Positions 35,556 to 46,472 of a DNA stretch of 64,000 nt are shown one piece after another; position 1 is the stretch's first letter, and every line of letters starts with the position of its first letter. The stretch comes from Beverwykella pulmonaria (taxonomy: Eukaryota > Ascomycota > Dothideomycetes > Pleosporales > Melanommataceae). The stretch spans positions 3,560,077 through 3,624,076 of the forward strand of contig BCHH01000002.1 in assembly GCA_001599595.1 (NCBI GenBank), in the 5' to 3' direction. The position numbers were made by a program, and so were the translations under genes. Below the pieces are notes generated by a model. That model was not told the DNA's origin. It worked only from the letters and a program-made list of their open reading frames with translations, and made no database searches.

Positions 35556-38500
35556 TTATTCATTAGTCTTAGGTTGTTGGTCCTCTGCTTCACTGTGCGG
35601 TGTTGCTGGGTGGGTGACCACGGAGACCATGTTGCTGGTAGCTGTGTACTCTGTGCCTCTCTCTGCCTCTTCTTCTTTCTTTGTTTCTTTCTCTATTGGT
35701 AGTGCTGGTGACGCTGATCCTCCGGACAAGCCACTTTCACTATTCTCTCGAACTCGCAGCGCCACCGTGGCCGCAATCTTTTCATCCAATATAGTGACCA
35801 ACCGTTCGGAATACTGGTCTAGCAACTTAACCATGACCGACTCATCCACTCCGTTCTTTGACTTAGCTTTTTCACCAACCGCCCGCGCAGTCAGCGCCAG
35901 CTCTCTTTCTGCCTCTCTCACAAGCTCAGAGGTAAGCGTCTCTGTACTATTGGCAAGTCTTTTCCGATAAGCGCGCAGTGTCCGACATAGACTCTCAGTC
36001 GAAGCGCCAAGACTTCCAAACTCATTTGTCGCGGGCTTTGCGCGAACCCGGACGTCGACTGACGACCGCCTCTTCGAAATCTGCGGGCTTCGAGGACTAG
36101 GCGGAGATGGAGATCGATTTCGGTACGATCGTCGTATCGTTCCCTGGGACAACGAAGAGCCCGAAGTTCGAAGGCTACGTGGCACGCTCGGCATAGGAGA
36201 AGGCTCCAGCTTCGGAGTCGGAGCCAGGGAGAACTTTGATAACCTTTTACGCAGCTTTGGCGATCGATTTCCAGTAGGACTCGGGTTCTCGTCTACGGGG
36301 GACCGTTGGAAACGTGCTAGTTCGGATTGCGAAAACACACGCCGCAGAGGTGGCCTGTTCATTAATAGATCCTGGTTCATGGGTGTACTCGGACCAAGAA
36401 GATCCACGGACTTTGACATGTCTTGCCGGTGTGGAGACTTCAATTCCAAGCTCCAAACGAATATGGTGCCATCTACCGCGACCGTAATGAGGGACTTCTG
36501 GCCCCGATCTTCGTCCTCAGGATCTTGTGTCTGTACAAATGCAATATCTGTTACACCTTCGGTATGTCCCCAATCGCGTGCAAGGAGAGTACCGTTTTCT
36601 TCGTAAAGCCGAATCGACTTGTCCGTATTGGATACACCAGCGATCAAAGGAGATCCCCAGGGGCGTGGAATATGGGCCAAGGAGGACAGGACAACAGCAT
36701 CCCCTCCTTCAGAATCAGAAGCTCGAAACGTGCTGAGCGACTGGCCATTTCGTAGGTCGTACTTATGCACCTGGCGATCAATAGTCGACACGAGAAGAAT
36801 ATCGTCCTGGTCTACGTCCCAGGCCATGGAGACCGGCGTGGTTTTCAGTATAATGGTCCGCAGGATCACAAAAGCGCTGATTGTCTCGTTCTCTTCTTTG
36901 CGCGACACGAACTCGCGAACGACTAGCGTACGATCTGATGAGCAGGACACCAAGCGTTGGCCATTCTTCGAGAACAAGACTCCGGTAACGGCCCCGACAT
37001 GTTCATCAAGGGTCTGCATGATGTCCCATGTACCGTCTTTTCTTACGAATATTTGTGCGGTTCTATCACGAGCCGCACAGGAAATATAGGCGGAGTCATT
37101 GCCCTCGAATATACCTAATGCAAAGGACGCAATGTTAGCGCAGTTTCTTCACAATGAAAGTGTGCTCTAAGGTTTCGCCTCCGAGCAGACACGTTAGGCG
37201 TCCAGCGCAAACCTCTTCCGGTGGATACTATACAACAAACTAGCGTCTTTTTGATCATTTCGTCTCTTTGGCTTGAATTGCGTGATGGCCATGTTGGTGG
37301 GACTGCGTAGCCCTCGTGTTCGCTCGGAGGTGACAACAAGGAGGGAAATATTCAGAACTGGGGTGAACATACTTATGCCGGTGATCTCGCTCGCATGAGC
37401 TTTGAAGTCGAACGCACTCGTTTTCGTCTTCCCATCAATGATACTACGAAACAATCAGACACAAGATGGATATGAAGCCTTTGAGGTGGGAAATACCGTA
37501 ATACGCCATAACGATCTCCCGTAACCACGTAGCTAGCATCGACAGAGGCTCGCACCGTCTTCAATTCATTCACATCCGCCTCCGAACCCCCACTCTGTTC
37601 CAGATGCACCTGCATCGAGTCCATGCAGAGACCTTCACTGCTCCAAAAGAGGATAGACCCTCCCGCAGACCAAGTGTAAAACGAGGCATTTGGAGTGTTG
37701 GGTTTTGCCAGAGCAGCCACGCCTAGAACAGAATCATGTGCTGGTAATTGCTGAACGATTTCGCCTACTAATGATTCGTCGTCACTGGAAGATAGGTGGC
37801 TCAACCGAATCGAGTGTTGTGCGTCCACTGTCACGAGATAGTCAACGAGAGCGCCAACCGCCTCTATTTGGTTCGAGTCGGTAGTCAAATTGACGGTGGG
37901 GGACTCCACACGCGGAGGCGGTGAGGGCGGCAGCGTTAGTATGCCGGTAATGTCCGATATATTCACGGTCTTAAGACCTCCTTGGCTGCTGGCCAAATGC
38001 AAACGTCCTTTCAAATCAGCCGTCATTGATGTTACCGCAAAGCCGGCGTTAGCGACTTTCGAGAAGCGCTGTGCGCCATTGGTGTCATCAATGAGACAGA
38101 TGTCGCCCTTGTCAGAAGCCACTATGGCCATGGATGAAGCCACGGCGACTACACTTGTGAAGTTGGCCTCAAGCAGCGACTCTAGCAGACAGTTTCTGCC
38201 CGGCAGGGTTTTATGTATGGCACTTGATAAAAAGGAAGCGTCACTCTGGCGGGCCTTGGAGGCTCGGGGTGCCGAGTTGGAGTCATCGACTCTCCATACT
38301 TTGACGTGCCTCGTACCGACGCTGGGAACGTGTCAGTATTGCATGTGATTCACGTTTCGTGCTGAAAAGTGTTTTTGCTATGTGCACTCCGAAGAGGAAG
38401 CTGATTCCCAAAACCGGTCCATGAGAGGGGGCACTTACGTTACTAAGCTTGTCCCCATCCACACCATGCGATTGATGTTGCTTGTGCATTTGTTGCTCGC

Positions 38501-39262
38501 ATGCAGGGTTGCCGCTCCCGTGCGAGCGTTAATGCTCCATATATATAAGAAGCCGTCGTTGGCGGATCCCAAGCTTGCGAGATATTGCGAATCTTGGGAG
38601 AAGGCCAAGCAGCGCACGCCAAAGGTGTGGTCCGAGAGCGAGGTGAGCGGGGTGTCGGATGGGGCATCAGGGGAGGTTGAGAAGATCAGCACCCGAGGCT
38701 TGTATCCCGTCTCTCCAATCGCCAGGTACTTTCCGTTGGGGGAAAACGAGACGCAGGTCGCTGCCTTGATCCTGTCTCGGACGTTCCAGTTTTTGTTTCC
38801 AGGCGAATCGGACCAGTCCAGGGTCGGGGAGCCAAGCGGCGAGGCGCCTATGGCGGTCTCGCGCAGGGTGGCCGCGGTCCGGTTGCGGCTCTCGTTCTGC
38901 GTGGGTGTCGAGGGCCCGCCATACACGGAGCCGGAGGGATTGATCGGGTTCGTGGTGGGCCGGGCGCGGTAGAAGCGCTGGGAGACGCGGTGCTGGTCGT
39001 CGACGGTGGCCAGCACGGCGGCGGCGCCGGCGGTGAAGGCGAATGTGCAGCTGGAGGGCAGGCTGTCGAAGGCGTTGGCGGAGTGGGTGGTGGTCCCGAT
39101 GACCTGCCTGAGGGCGAGGCTTGCCTCGGGGCGGGTTGGTTTGACGGGCGAGCGCAGCGGGGTGCTCTTGTTGAAGGGCGACGGCGACGGTGTGAGCTTG
39201 ATGCCTCCCGGCCCACCCCACGCAGGGCTCATCATCCGGGCGTTGGACGGGGTGAGCGACAT
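35556..39262 (-). CDS. MABP1/WDR62-like WD40 repeat protein
   Basis: Four exons, 39262-38439, 38321-37497, 37443-37373 and 37114-35556, give 1,092 residues. The ATG at 39262 opens a disordered leader. The conserved block H-S-A-N-A-F-D near 62-68 and A-A-T-C-V-S-F-S-P-N-G-K-Y-L-A-I-G-E begin a double WD40 propeller that fills roughly the first 700 residues and is typical of MABP1/WDR62. The C-terminal third is Ser/Pro/Arg-rich, then helical. In animals these proteins scaffold JNK signalling and act at centrosomes. The fungal role is not known to me. Intron 3 is long (258 nt) and could contain an alternative exon. The frame continuity and motifs across each junction support the model. Confidence 0.87.
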
Positions 39263-39990
39263 GGCGTGCAAGGATATCGGAGAGGGCGACGGCGGGCGAT
39301 GTCAACCATCTCAGCCAAACGTCATGGCAGAGGGCAGTTTTGTGCGTGCCGGAGAGGCGCCGTTGGGGAGGCAATGGGCGAGGAAGGAATGGAGCCGGCC
39401 TGGGGCGTGTGGAGCGCAGCTTCACGTGCAGCAGCTCTACGTGCAGCAGCTCTATAGGGCGCAATTGAGGTGTGGAAGGCGCGCAATGGGTGAATAGGAG
39501 GCCGGCATGAGGGTGGGCGCGGGTGTGTGCAGCTCAGGTAGTGCGCGCAGCGAAGGAAGTCAGCCGGGTGGCAGCCTTTAGGTTCTGGTTGTTTTTGGTC
39601 GGATCAACACACGGACGGTGAAAGCGATCAACAGGCAGGGGTTAAGAAAACAAGGCCCGCCTGTGCGCCCCTGGCACCTCTCATTCGCCCGCTAGACCTC
39701 ATCACCACCCCGTTGCCGCAATCACACGTCGAGCAGTTTCACTGTGCCGTTTCCTGCATGTTCGCGCCTGTTTGAGCGTTCCCTCTCCCCAAGACCGGGG
39801 CCGCTTGGGGCTCCTGTTGCCCCCCTCCCGGGCAACTCCAGCACCATTGCGATCACGACCATCGCAAGCTGCAAGGTCCCGGCGCGCTGCAGGCACAGGT
39901 GGCCAAGGCGCCCGCCTTATCACAGCATGCATGGACCAAACCTTGATGACCTTCCCCCCTCCCGCATTTCCCAAGTCTCTCGTCCCTACC
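39263..39990. promoter_or_regulatory. Divergent intergenic region
   Basis: These 728 GC-rich bp separate the WD40 gene (minus) from the STAND-domain-only gene (plus). A 16-bp direct duplication (CACGTGCAGCAGCTCT/CTACGTGCAGCAGCTCT) sits near 39422-39455. An in-frame upstream ATG at 39931 could extend the next gene by 20 residues. Nothing else is clear. Confidence 0.45.
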
Positions 39991-40722
39991 ATGCCAGACT
40001 TCGCTAGCGGAGACAGCGGCCTATCCGTCACGGGCTCCATCGTCGGCATTGTTGCCTTGCTCATCAGCGTGTCTACCATCACGCAGGCCTTGGTCACCTA
40101 CTTCACAGCCTACCGGGATGCGCCTGAAGAGTTGAAGCGGCTGGCCTCGAGCGTCTCTAACACCGTCGACGAAAATTCCCATCGGCTGCGCCCGAACTAC
40201 GTCCCAGGACCCGTCACGCTCGACATGGGCAAGTCCGACACCGCCAAAGGCAGGTGGACGGACATGCTGCAAGAGTATTTTGATTCCCACATGGAGCTCG
40301 ACGAGGAGCTGTCCAAGATCAAACGGGCCAGCGAACGATCGGGATCCCTGCTGAACCGCAACCGCCTGCTCTGGGTCTTCAAGAGAAAGGACTTGGAAGA
40401 ATCAGTGAGGCGAGTCGAGACCTTGCGCATGAGGAAGATGGCAGTCGCCCTGAACGCGCTTGTGGAGTAGGTCGTGGATGTCGGACCATGGATATATATC
40501 TTCATGCTAACCCCCTTCGCTAGTGACGTAAGCCACATCAAAGATGCGCTGGAGCGCCTTGAAGCGCGAATCCCAGCAGGCCCGCTCCGGCTCCCTCCCT
40601 CCAAACCACCGCAGGAGCCGGACCCTATGCTCGACCTTGCCCGGCCCTTAAATTTGTACTCGAGCTCTGTTTTCGGCGAGTCCGTCACCGATTTCGTGAG
40701 GACATCTCTAGACTCGCGGTAG
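39991..40722 (+). CDS. Short protein resembling the N-terminal helical domain of fungal STAND proteins
   Basis: Exons 39991-40466 and 40524-40722 give 224 residues. The ATG at 39991 has an A at -3 and is preferred over one at 39931. Residues 9-40 include a hydrophobic helix (S-I-V-G-I-V-A-L-L-I-S-V) followed by Y-F-T-A-Y-R-D-A-P-E-E-L-K-R-L, the pattern seen at the start of many fungal NACHT proteins. A long helical stretch ends in L-L-W-V-F-K-R-K-D-L-E-E-S-V-R-R-V-E. No NACHT, NB-ARC or repeat domain follows: the C-terminus is a short Pro-rich tail and the next sequence is a transporter relic on the other strand. It could act as an adaptor or as an effector domain working in trans. It may equally be a truncated gene. 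Confidence 0.68.
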
Positions 40723-40779
40723 ACGGCCGTCTGAATCCGGTTGCTTCCTCTTTTCTCTCTCTCTCTTCGTCCAGCAACA

Positions 40780-41245
40780 ATGGTAGAAGTGCAGAGGGAC
40801 TTTGTTCGTCTCATTCCTAATGACCGAGCCATCTTCCCTCTATTCTTTCTAGCATCCGGCACTCGTAACAGTTCCAGGCACTCCAAGGCGAATATCACCA
40901 GGACGCCGGTGTACATGACTGCGATCGTGAAATCCGGTAGCGCCAATGCACGGTCCTCTACTCGTTTGACTAGTAAACCTGCAATGGGATTTCCAATCAG
41001 GTATCTAGGAATCAGTCAGCATGATCGCTGCTCACCGCAGGAATTGAAGTGGACGCCGTACCCAAGTCCTCGAACTGCGAAATGATCCCTTCTTCCACGG
41101 CGTTTTCACTTCCATAGTGTGCTTGGAAGACGCAGAAGCTCAGTACTCGACTATATTCTGCATGTTGCCTAAAACGTACCAAGGATTATGAAGGCCTGAA
41201 GAGACTCCGCGATGAGTACCAGCACTTGCCACATTTCTGTAATTC
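40780..41245 (-). pseudogene. Relic of an MFS (monocarboxylate-type) transporter
   Basis: Reading the minus strand, a segment near 41160-41060 gives S-F-C-V-F-Q-A-H-Y-G, like the first membrane helix of fungal monocarboxylate-type MFS carriers. After a possible intron, 41005-40880 gives Y-L-I-G-N-P-I-A-G-L-L-V and F-T-I-A-V-M-Y-T-G-V-L-V-I-F-A-L, like helices 11-12. The central ten helices are absent, so a functional carrier is excluded. An open frame continues into the antisense of the neighbouring gene. The assignment rests on short motifs only. Confidence 0.3.
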
Positions 41246-42373
41246 CCCCCTCTTAGCTGCTGTCCTCCTTCAGGCAGGGCGCTCTCGCTAGCTCTCGGTG
41301 TGCTGGTGTCTGCGCCGTGTTCGCTGTGTAGCGATGGCTTGCGTTCCAGCGAGTTTCTTCTTTACTATACCGCTGAGTCTGGAAGAGACCATGCTTGAAG
41401 GTCGATGATAGACAGATATACTCTTCGTTAGTCTTCTATTGGCTTCAGCGCACTCTGCCTTCACCTACCGCCACCTTCTGAATCTTGAGAATTCATGTTG
41501 AACTCTGCGATTTGTTAGGTTCTTGGCTGTAATGGGTAATGAGCGAATGGCGGACTGGTGTCGTTTCCAGTTGCTAGGACATTGGAGTGGGTTTGAATGG
41601 ATAACCATCTCGAAGCGAGCGGGGTTAAAGACGGGATAGAGTAATGGTGAAGTACGATTTGGAGAATGGGGTAGAGAAGCAGGAGGATGCATCCAAATGA
41701 AAGTAATGGTCCAAGTTTTCGTGGAGACGCAACAGAGCAAGGTCCAATTCTCTCATGTGCTAAATCCCAAACTTTGGAAAGTTCACAACCCACACTGGAC
41801 TAATATTGTAACGCGTGCATGTGCGTTAATGTGTTGGAATATCTGTGGCAGTGGCGCGAGTCCACCGTGGAACGGATGTGTGTTGTCCTCCAAGGATAGC
41901 TGAGCTGCGCAACACATTCTCTCTGGCTCTGGTAGATATAGGCATCCATATTTTATTTAAATAAACATTCAATGTTGTGCGAGTAACTGGCTCAAAAGTC
42001 GCCTTGATAGCTGGGCTTCTCATATTTAGCGAATTATCTCTGACCCCATCAGACGGTTTCACCCGTCGAAACGCATAGTTATTCTGGCTCTGATCTAGGT
42101 ATCACTATTTTTACAGAGAATCTCCTCGTCTTATCCGGTAGACGACGTCTAAGTGAAAATTTAATCGGAGGGTACCATCATTCTTTATATGTTGCTGAAA
42201 CGGCAGCTTTAGGCGGACCTTGGCATTCTCCGACTGAGCAAGGATGATGAATGGAAAAGTCATGACCGGCGCCACCGACACAGCATCCGCCATTGCACAC
42301 CTCCCGCATAACCTACACCCCGTCACTGTAGGTCCCGCCTTTGCTAGCTCTCGCGAGGGCCCCATCCATCTAT
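41246..42373. other. 1.1 kb intergenic region
   Basis: Mostly AT-rich sequence between the transporter relic and the AAA ATPase gene, on whose 5' side it lies. No gene, splice-linked exons or named promoter element was recognised. Confidence 0.5.
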
Positions 42374-45300
42374 ATGTATGCCGTCATACGGCCAGCATTG
42401 CGGTCAGGCTCCATAGCAAGACCTCCAGCACAATTCCTCCACCGCCGCCGGCATCTCTCCCCCCTCCGGTTACGACCCTTCCATACCACGCGCCGCCTTG
42501 CGCAAACCCCGACCCCCCCGCCAAGCTCGGAGAACGCTCCAACCGACGAGAACCATGCCGTCAAGAATGATCATGAGAAGGCCGCGGAGGAGACGGCGGC
42601 AGGTCAAACAGACGCCGGCGTAGCCACCGAAGACCCCGAGATTCTAGCACAGAAGCTGCAGCGTTCGAGGGAGATGACGCGGAGGTACACATCTGCTTTG
42701 CGGCGCACACAACGACGGAATCGCGCGCAGGATATGCCGCCTATACACATCCCTGACTGGTTTTTGAAGAATAGAGTGAATTTGCCCGAGGACTTTCCTT
42801 TAGATATGGGCAAAGAGAAAGTGTGCTCCCTTACCATAACACATACGGCGTCGGGAGAACATGCTACCTGCTCTATTCCTTTTTGGAGCTATGCCAGGGG
42901 GGTAAGGAATTTGTCGGAGATAGTAAAGGCTATGTGGAGGAAGGGGATGACGGATGAGCAGAGGATAGAGTTTGCAAGAGATTTTGCGAGGAGGACAGGA
43001 GTTGAAAACGACAAAATTGTAAAGGCCATGGAGCGAGGGGAGGAGCTAATATTAGATTCACAAGAAGGGCCGTCTACTGAACATCTGGGACCAAAGACTG
43101 CGGAGGAAATGACGGAATATTATAGGCAAAAAGCGGAGCAACATCAGACGCAAGAGGAGTCTCGCAATGATAGCTATGCCGAGGAGCAGAATAGGTCCGG
43201 CAGACGCATATCACCACTAATACTAGCTGAAATTCGGGCCAATATTGCAGCTTCTCTTTCTACAATCCATCCTACTACGGATACCTTCCCCTCAGCAAAA
43301 ACGAATCTCATCCTGCACTCGCCCTCTAACGAGAGCGAAAATATATTAGTCAAAAACATCGACACCATCGCTGCGGACCTGCAAGCAGATGTAGTGGCAT
43401 TGCACCCGCAAGACCTTGCACACCTTCTCGGGGATTATATCGGAGAAGGGTTGGAACCGTCGCCACATTCCATACGCTCACTGGGCTACGACACGTACAA
43501 GTTTGGTTCCGACTTCGCCAACGATATCGAGGAGCTAGGGAGTGAAGATGCAGTAGAAGACGAACCGGACGCGAGTGCAAATCAGGCCGCCCCACCAGAG
43601 TTCTCCCTAGGAATAGGAATACCTGTACTCCCTGCGTTCACACGTAAATCGCTGCGAGACCACTCTATGATATCTGGCTTAAGGGCCGCCCTTTTCCAGA
43701 GCCTGAAGCCACTGCATTTATCTAGCAGCAGCCAGGGAGATGATAACCCAGCGAATAACCAGCCTCGGGCCCAGACACAAAGCGAAATGCAGCTGGAAGA
43801 CTTAAAGATAACGACCTATTTGGAAGCTTTAATTGACTCCGCCGAACTCAAGCGAAGGCGGGAACTGACTCAGAGTGCGGGTCGTCTCATCCCATCTGCG
43901 ACGAAAACTTCGGATGCGAATAAGCCCGCTTTCTTTGAATACTCGATCGCTGAAGATACGGAGCTTGAGTTAAGCGCGATCTTACCACCCAAAGCGAGAT
44001 CCGACTTCACATTCACAGTGAATGTACGGCCGGCGTCGAAGGCAACCAAGGTTCCACCTAAATCGACAATTATATACATCATGGACATCAAAGAACTCAA
44101 CGCTACACAGTATGGCAGCCGAATTCTCCAGAAGCTTGAAGACATCGTTCGTAAGCGGAGAAGTGCGGGCGAGAGCATCATGCTTCTCGGCACTACTTGT
44201 TCGCTAGACCTCACACCTGAACTCTCCTCAGCTGCAGTTCAAAGTCTGCAGTCCGAGAACGATTCTGGATTCTTTAGGACAATTGTCGTGCCCGTCGCAC
44301 CTCTCGAGGAAATCGGGATCGCTTGGCCCGTCGACACCCTTGTACATGATGTACCAGCCGCAGCCAGAGCCAAAGCCCTGGAGCAAAGCTCTTCTATCTC
44401 ACAAAAATTGAAGTTTCGGCGGATTAATCTCTGGCACATTCGAGATATGTTGAAGCGCCTCGACCCTGCAGCCATGGAGCACATGAATTCCATGGCAAAG
44501 GATTTGCACGACTTTGCTCCCTTCCATCATATTTTTCCTAGGTCTTTCTTCTGGAGTGTCATGACCTACGACGAGGTGCATCGCGTGGCCTTGACCGCTC
44601 TTGGGCTGCACCTCACGGATGCCAGCAGTACCCATCTCAGCTGGGCACACGTAGCACTTGCAATGGGTCTCTTGAGAGCGAGCGACGAAGTAAAGTATGT
44701 CCACGTAGCAAAGAAGGCTGCCGAAAGGGAGGAGAGGATACGGGGTCGAATCAAAGGACAGGTTGACAAGCTTAGAGCATCGCGAGGGATGGAACCCACA
44801 CAGATGCCTTCAGGGCCGGGGTCGAACGATGCAAAAGCAGCTAAACGTTCCTTCGACCTGGCCCGCGTTTCGATGACTGCTACCAAGCACGAGAAACAAC
44901 TCATGCCCGGAATCGCAAACCCAGAGCAGATCAAGACTACTTTTGATCAGATCCATGTACCGGAGGAAACCGTCGAAGCCATCAGATCACTCACATCCCT
45001 ATCCTTACTGCGTCCGGATGCATTCCACTACGGTGTGCTCGCCACCGAGAAAATCTCTGGTGCCCTCTTATACGGTCCACCCGGAACAGGGAAAACACTG
45101 CTTGCTAAAGCCGTTGCAAAGGAGAGCGGCTCCATGGTCCTGGAAGTGTCGGGTAGCTCCATAATGGACAAATACGTCGGCGAAGGTGAAAAGAACGTCT
45201 CGGCCATCTTCTCCCTGGCTCGGAAGCTCTCACCTTGCATCGTCTTTATCGACGAGGCAGATGCCATCCTCGCATCCCGGAACTCAGGCCGCGAGCGCAC

Positions 45301-46033
45301 ATCGCACCGAGATATCCTAAACCAGTTTTTGAAAGAGTGGGATGGGTTGAACGACCTCTCTGTGTTCGTCATGGTGGCTACGAACCGCCCCTTCGATCTC
45401 GACGATGCGGTGATTAGGCGACTGCCGAGACGCCTATTGGTGGACTTACCTACGCAGGCAGACAGGAGGGAGATTTTGAAGATCCATTTGAGGGGAGAGC
45501 AGTTGGATGAGTCTGTGGACCTGGAAGACATCTCCAAGCGCACGCCGCTGTACAGTGGGAGCGACTTGAAGAACGTGGCCGTCTCGGCTGCACTAGCCTG
45601 TGTGAAGGAAGAGAACATGAATGCTGCCATCGCCGCGGCGAAAGCGGCCACAGAAGACGCCGCCGTAAAACCTATCATGGATTCCGAAATCCCCGCGTTT
45701 TCACCCCAAGACACCTCCTTCTCCTCACTCTCCGCCGACCCTCCCTCTCACCCATCCGTACCCGAACAACCCTCCACACCCCCAAACCCACCACGCCTCG
45801 TCCGTGGTCAGACGTACACTTTCCCCCCCAAACGCACGCTGCACGCGCGCCACTTCGACAAAGCACTGCAAGAAATCAGCGCCAGCATCTCTGAGGACAT
45901 GTCGAGCCTAAACGCAGTCAAGAAATTCGACGAGCAGTACGGCGACCGCAAGGGCCGGCGTAAGAAGAACAAGTACGGGTTTGGGATACACCAGGAGGGA
46001 GAGGGAGAAAGTAGTGCGAGGGTACGGACGTGA
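42374..46033 (+). CDS. Large mitochondrial AAA ATPase, Msp1/ATAD1-related
   Basis: A single exon of 1,219 residues. The first ATG in frame (42374) opens an Arg-rich, acidic-residue-free leader of about 45 residues with H-T-T-R-R, a typical mitochondrial presequence. A long N-terminal region (about 60-880) includes I-P-D-W-F-L-K-N-R and an ATPase-like but degenerate middle part. One intact AAA module starts near 895 with Walker A G-P-P-G-T-G-K-T (about 902) and Walker B V-F-I-D-E-A-D-A. It has an R-x-S-G-R-E-R-T-S-H-R segment and arginine-finger region R-R-L-P-R-R. The C-terminus carries S-I-S-E-D-M-S-S-L-N-A-V-K-K-F-D, as in the Msp1 clade. Msp1 extracts mislocalised membrane proteins; this larger fungal relative probably acts inside or on mitochondria on unknown substrates. 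Confidence 0.88.
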   Translation: MYAVIRPALRSGSIARPPAQFLHRRRHLSPLRLRPFHTTRRLAQTPTPPPSSENAPTDENHAVKNDHEKAAEETAAGQTDAGVATEDPEILAQKLQRSREMTRRYTSALRRTQRRNRAQDMPPIHIPDWFLKNRVNLPEDFPLDMGKEKVCSLTITHTASGEHATCSIPFWSYARGVRNLSEIVKAMWRKGMTDEQRIEFARDFARRTGVENDKIVKAMERGEELILDSQEGPSTEHLGPKTAEEMTEYYRQKAEQHQTQEESRNDSYAEEQNRSGRRISPLILAEIRANIAASLSTIHPTTDTFPSAKTNLILHSPSNESENILVKNIDTIAADLQADVVALHPQDLAHLLGDYIGEGLEPSPHSIRSLGYDTYKFGSDFANDIEELGSEDAVEDEPDASANQAAPPEFSLGIGIPVLPAFTRKSLRDHSMISGLRAALFQSLKPLHLSSSSQGDDNPANNQPRAQTQSEMQLEDLKITTYLEALIDSAELKRRRELTQSAGRLIPSATKTSDANKPAFFEYSIAEDTELELSAILPPKARSDFTFTVNVRPASKATKVPPKSTIIYIMDIKELNATQYGSRILQKLEDIVRKRRSAGESIMLLGTTCSLDLTPELSSAAVQSLQSENDSGFFRTIVVPVAPLEEIGIAWPVDTLVHDVPAAARAKALEQSSSISQKLKFRRINLWHIRDMLKRLDPAAMEHMNSMAKDLHDFAPFHHIFPRSFFWSVMTYDEVHRVALTALGLHLTDASSTHLSWAHVALAMGLLRASDEVKYVHVAKKAAEREERIRGRIKGQVDKLRASRGMEPTQMPSGPGSNDAKAAKRSFDLARVSMTATKHEKQLMPGIANPEQIKTTFDQIHVPEETVEAIRSLTSLSLLRPDAFHYGVLATEKISGALLYGPPGTGKTLLAKAVAKESGSMVLEVSGSSIMDKYVGEGEKNVSAIFSLARKLSPCIVFIDEADAILASRNSGRERTSHRDILNQFLKEWDGLNDLSVFVMVATNRPFDLDDAVIRRLPRRLLVDLPTQADRREILKIHLRGEQLDESVDLEDISKRTPLYSGSDLKNVAVSAALACVKEENMNAAIAAAKAATEDAAVKPIMDSEIPAFSPQDTSFSSLSADPPSHPSVPEQPSTPPNPPRLVRGQTYTFPPKRTLHARHFDKALQEISASISEDMSSLNAVKKFDEQYGDRKGRRKKNKYGFGIHQEGEGESSARVRT

Positions 46034-46472
46034 ATGTAGGTTGGGCAGGGTTTTGTGCCAAGGTAAAGGCAGGGGAGATGGTGTGGTGGATGGTGAGAGA
46101 GGGGATGTGTTATACTGTATATTATAGATTATACTTACTATTAGGACAAAAGTTGAGTGTGGACGTCTGATAGATGTGAACTGTTGTCAACAGCTCCATA
46201 TCTCTCTACAAGCCAAGACACTAATTCATGTGGAGCGGCAGTACAATTCATGAACTCGAAGTATCTCGTCCGTGGTGGTGCTCACATACCATGCAGACTG
46301 GCGCCTTGAACACCTTCGGATATCCCACTGCACATCTAAAAGCCCTATCCCTCCTGGAGTGAATTCTGAATAACGCCGATACAAGTCTGTCATGCCATCC
46401 TATGCCGTATATGCTTACACTAACATGAGCGTGAAATCACGCTCGGGAGAATCGCTGCTCCCCCTCACCACT
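46034..46472. other. Intergenic region between convergent genes
   Basis: These 439 bp lie between the stops of the AAA ATPase gene and MOB1. They hold the two 3' untranslated regions and no visible coding sequence. Confidence 0.6.

Noticed and set aside
40197..40946. 249-codon minus-strand open frame as a gene
   Set aside because: Its larger part is antisense to the STAND-domain-only gene. Only the start resembles a carrier helix, which is reported as a relic.
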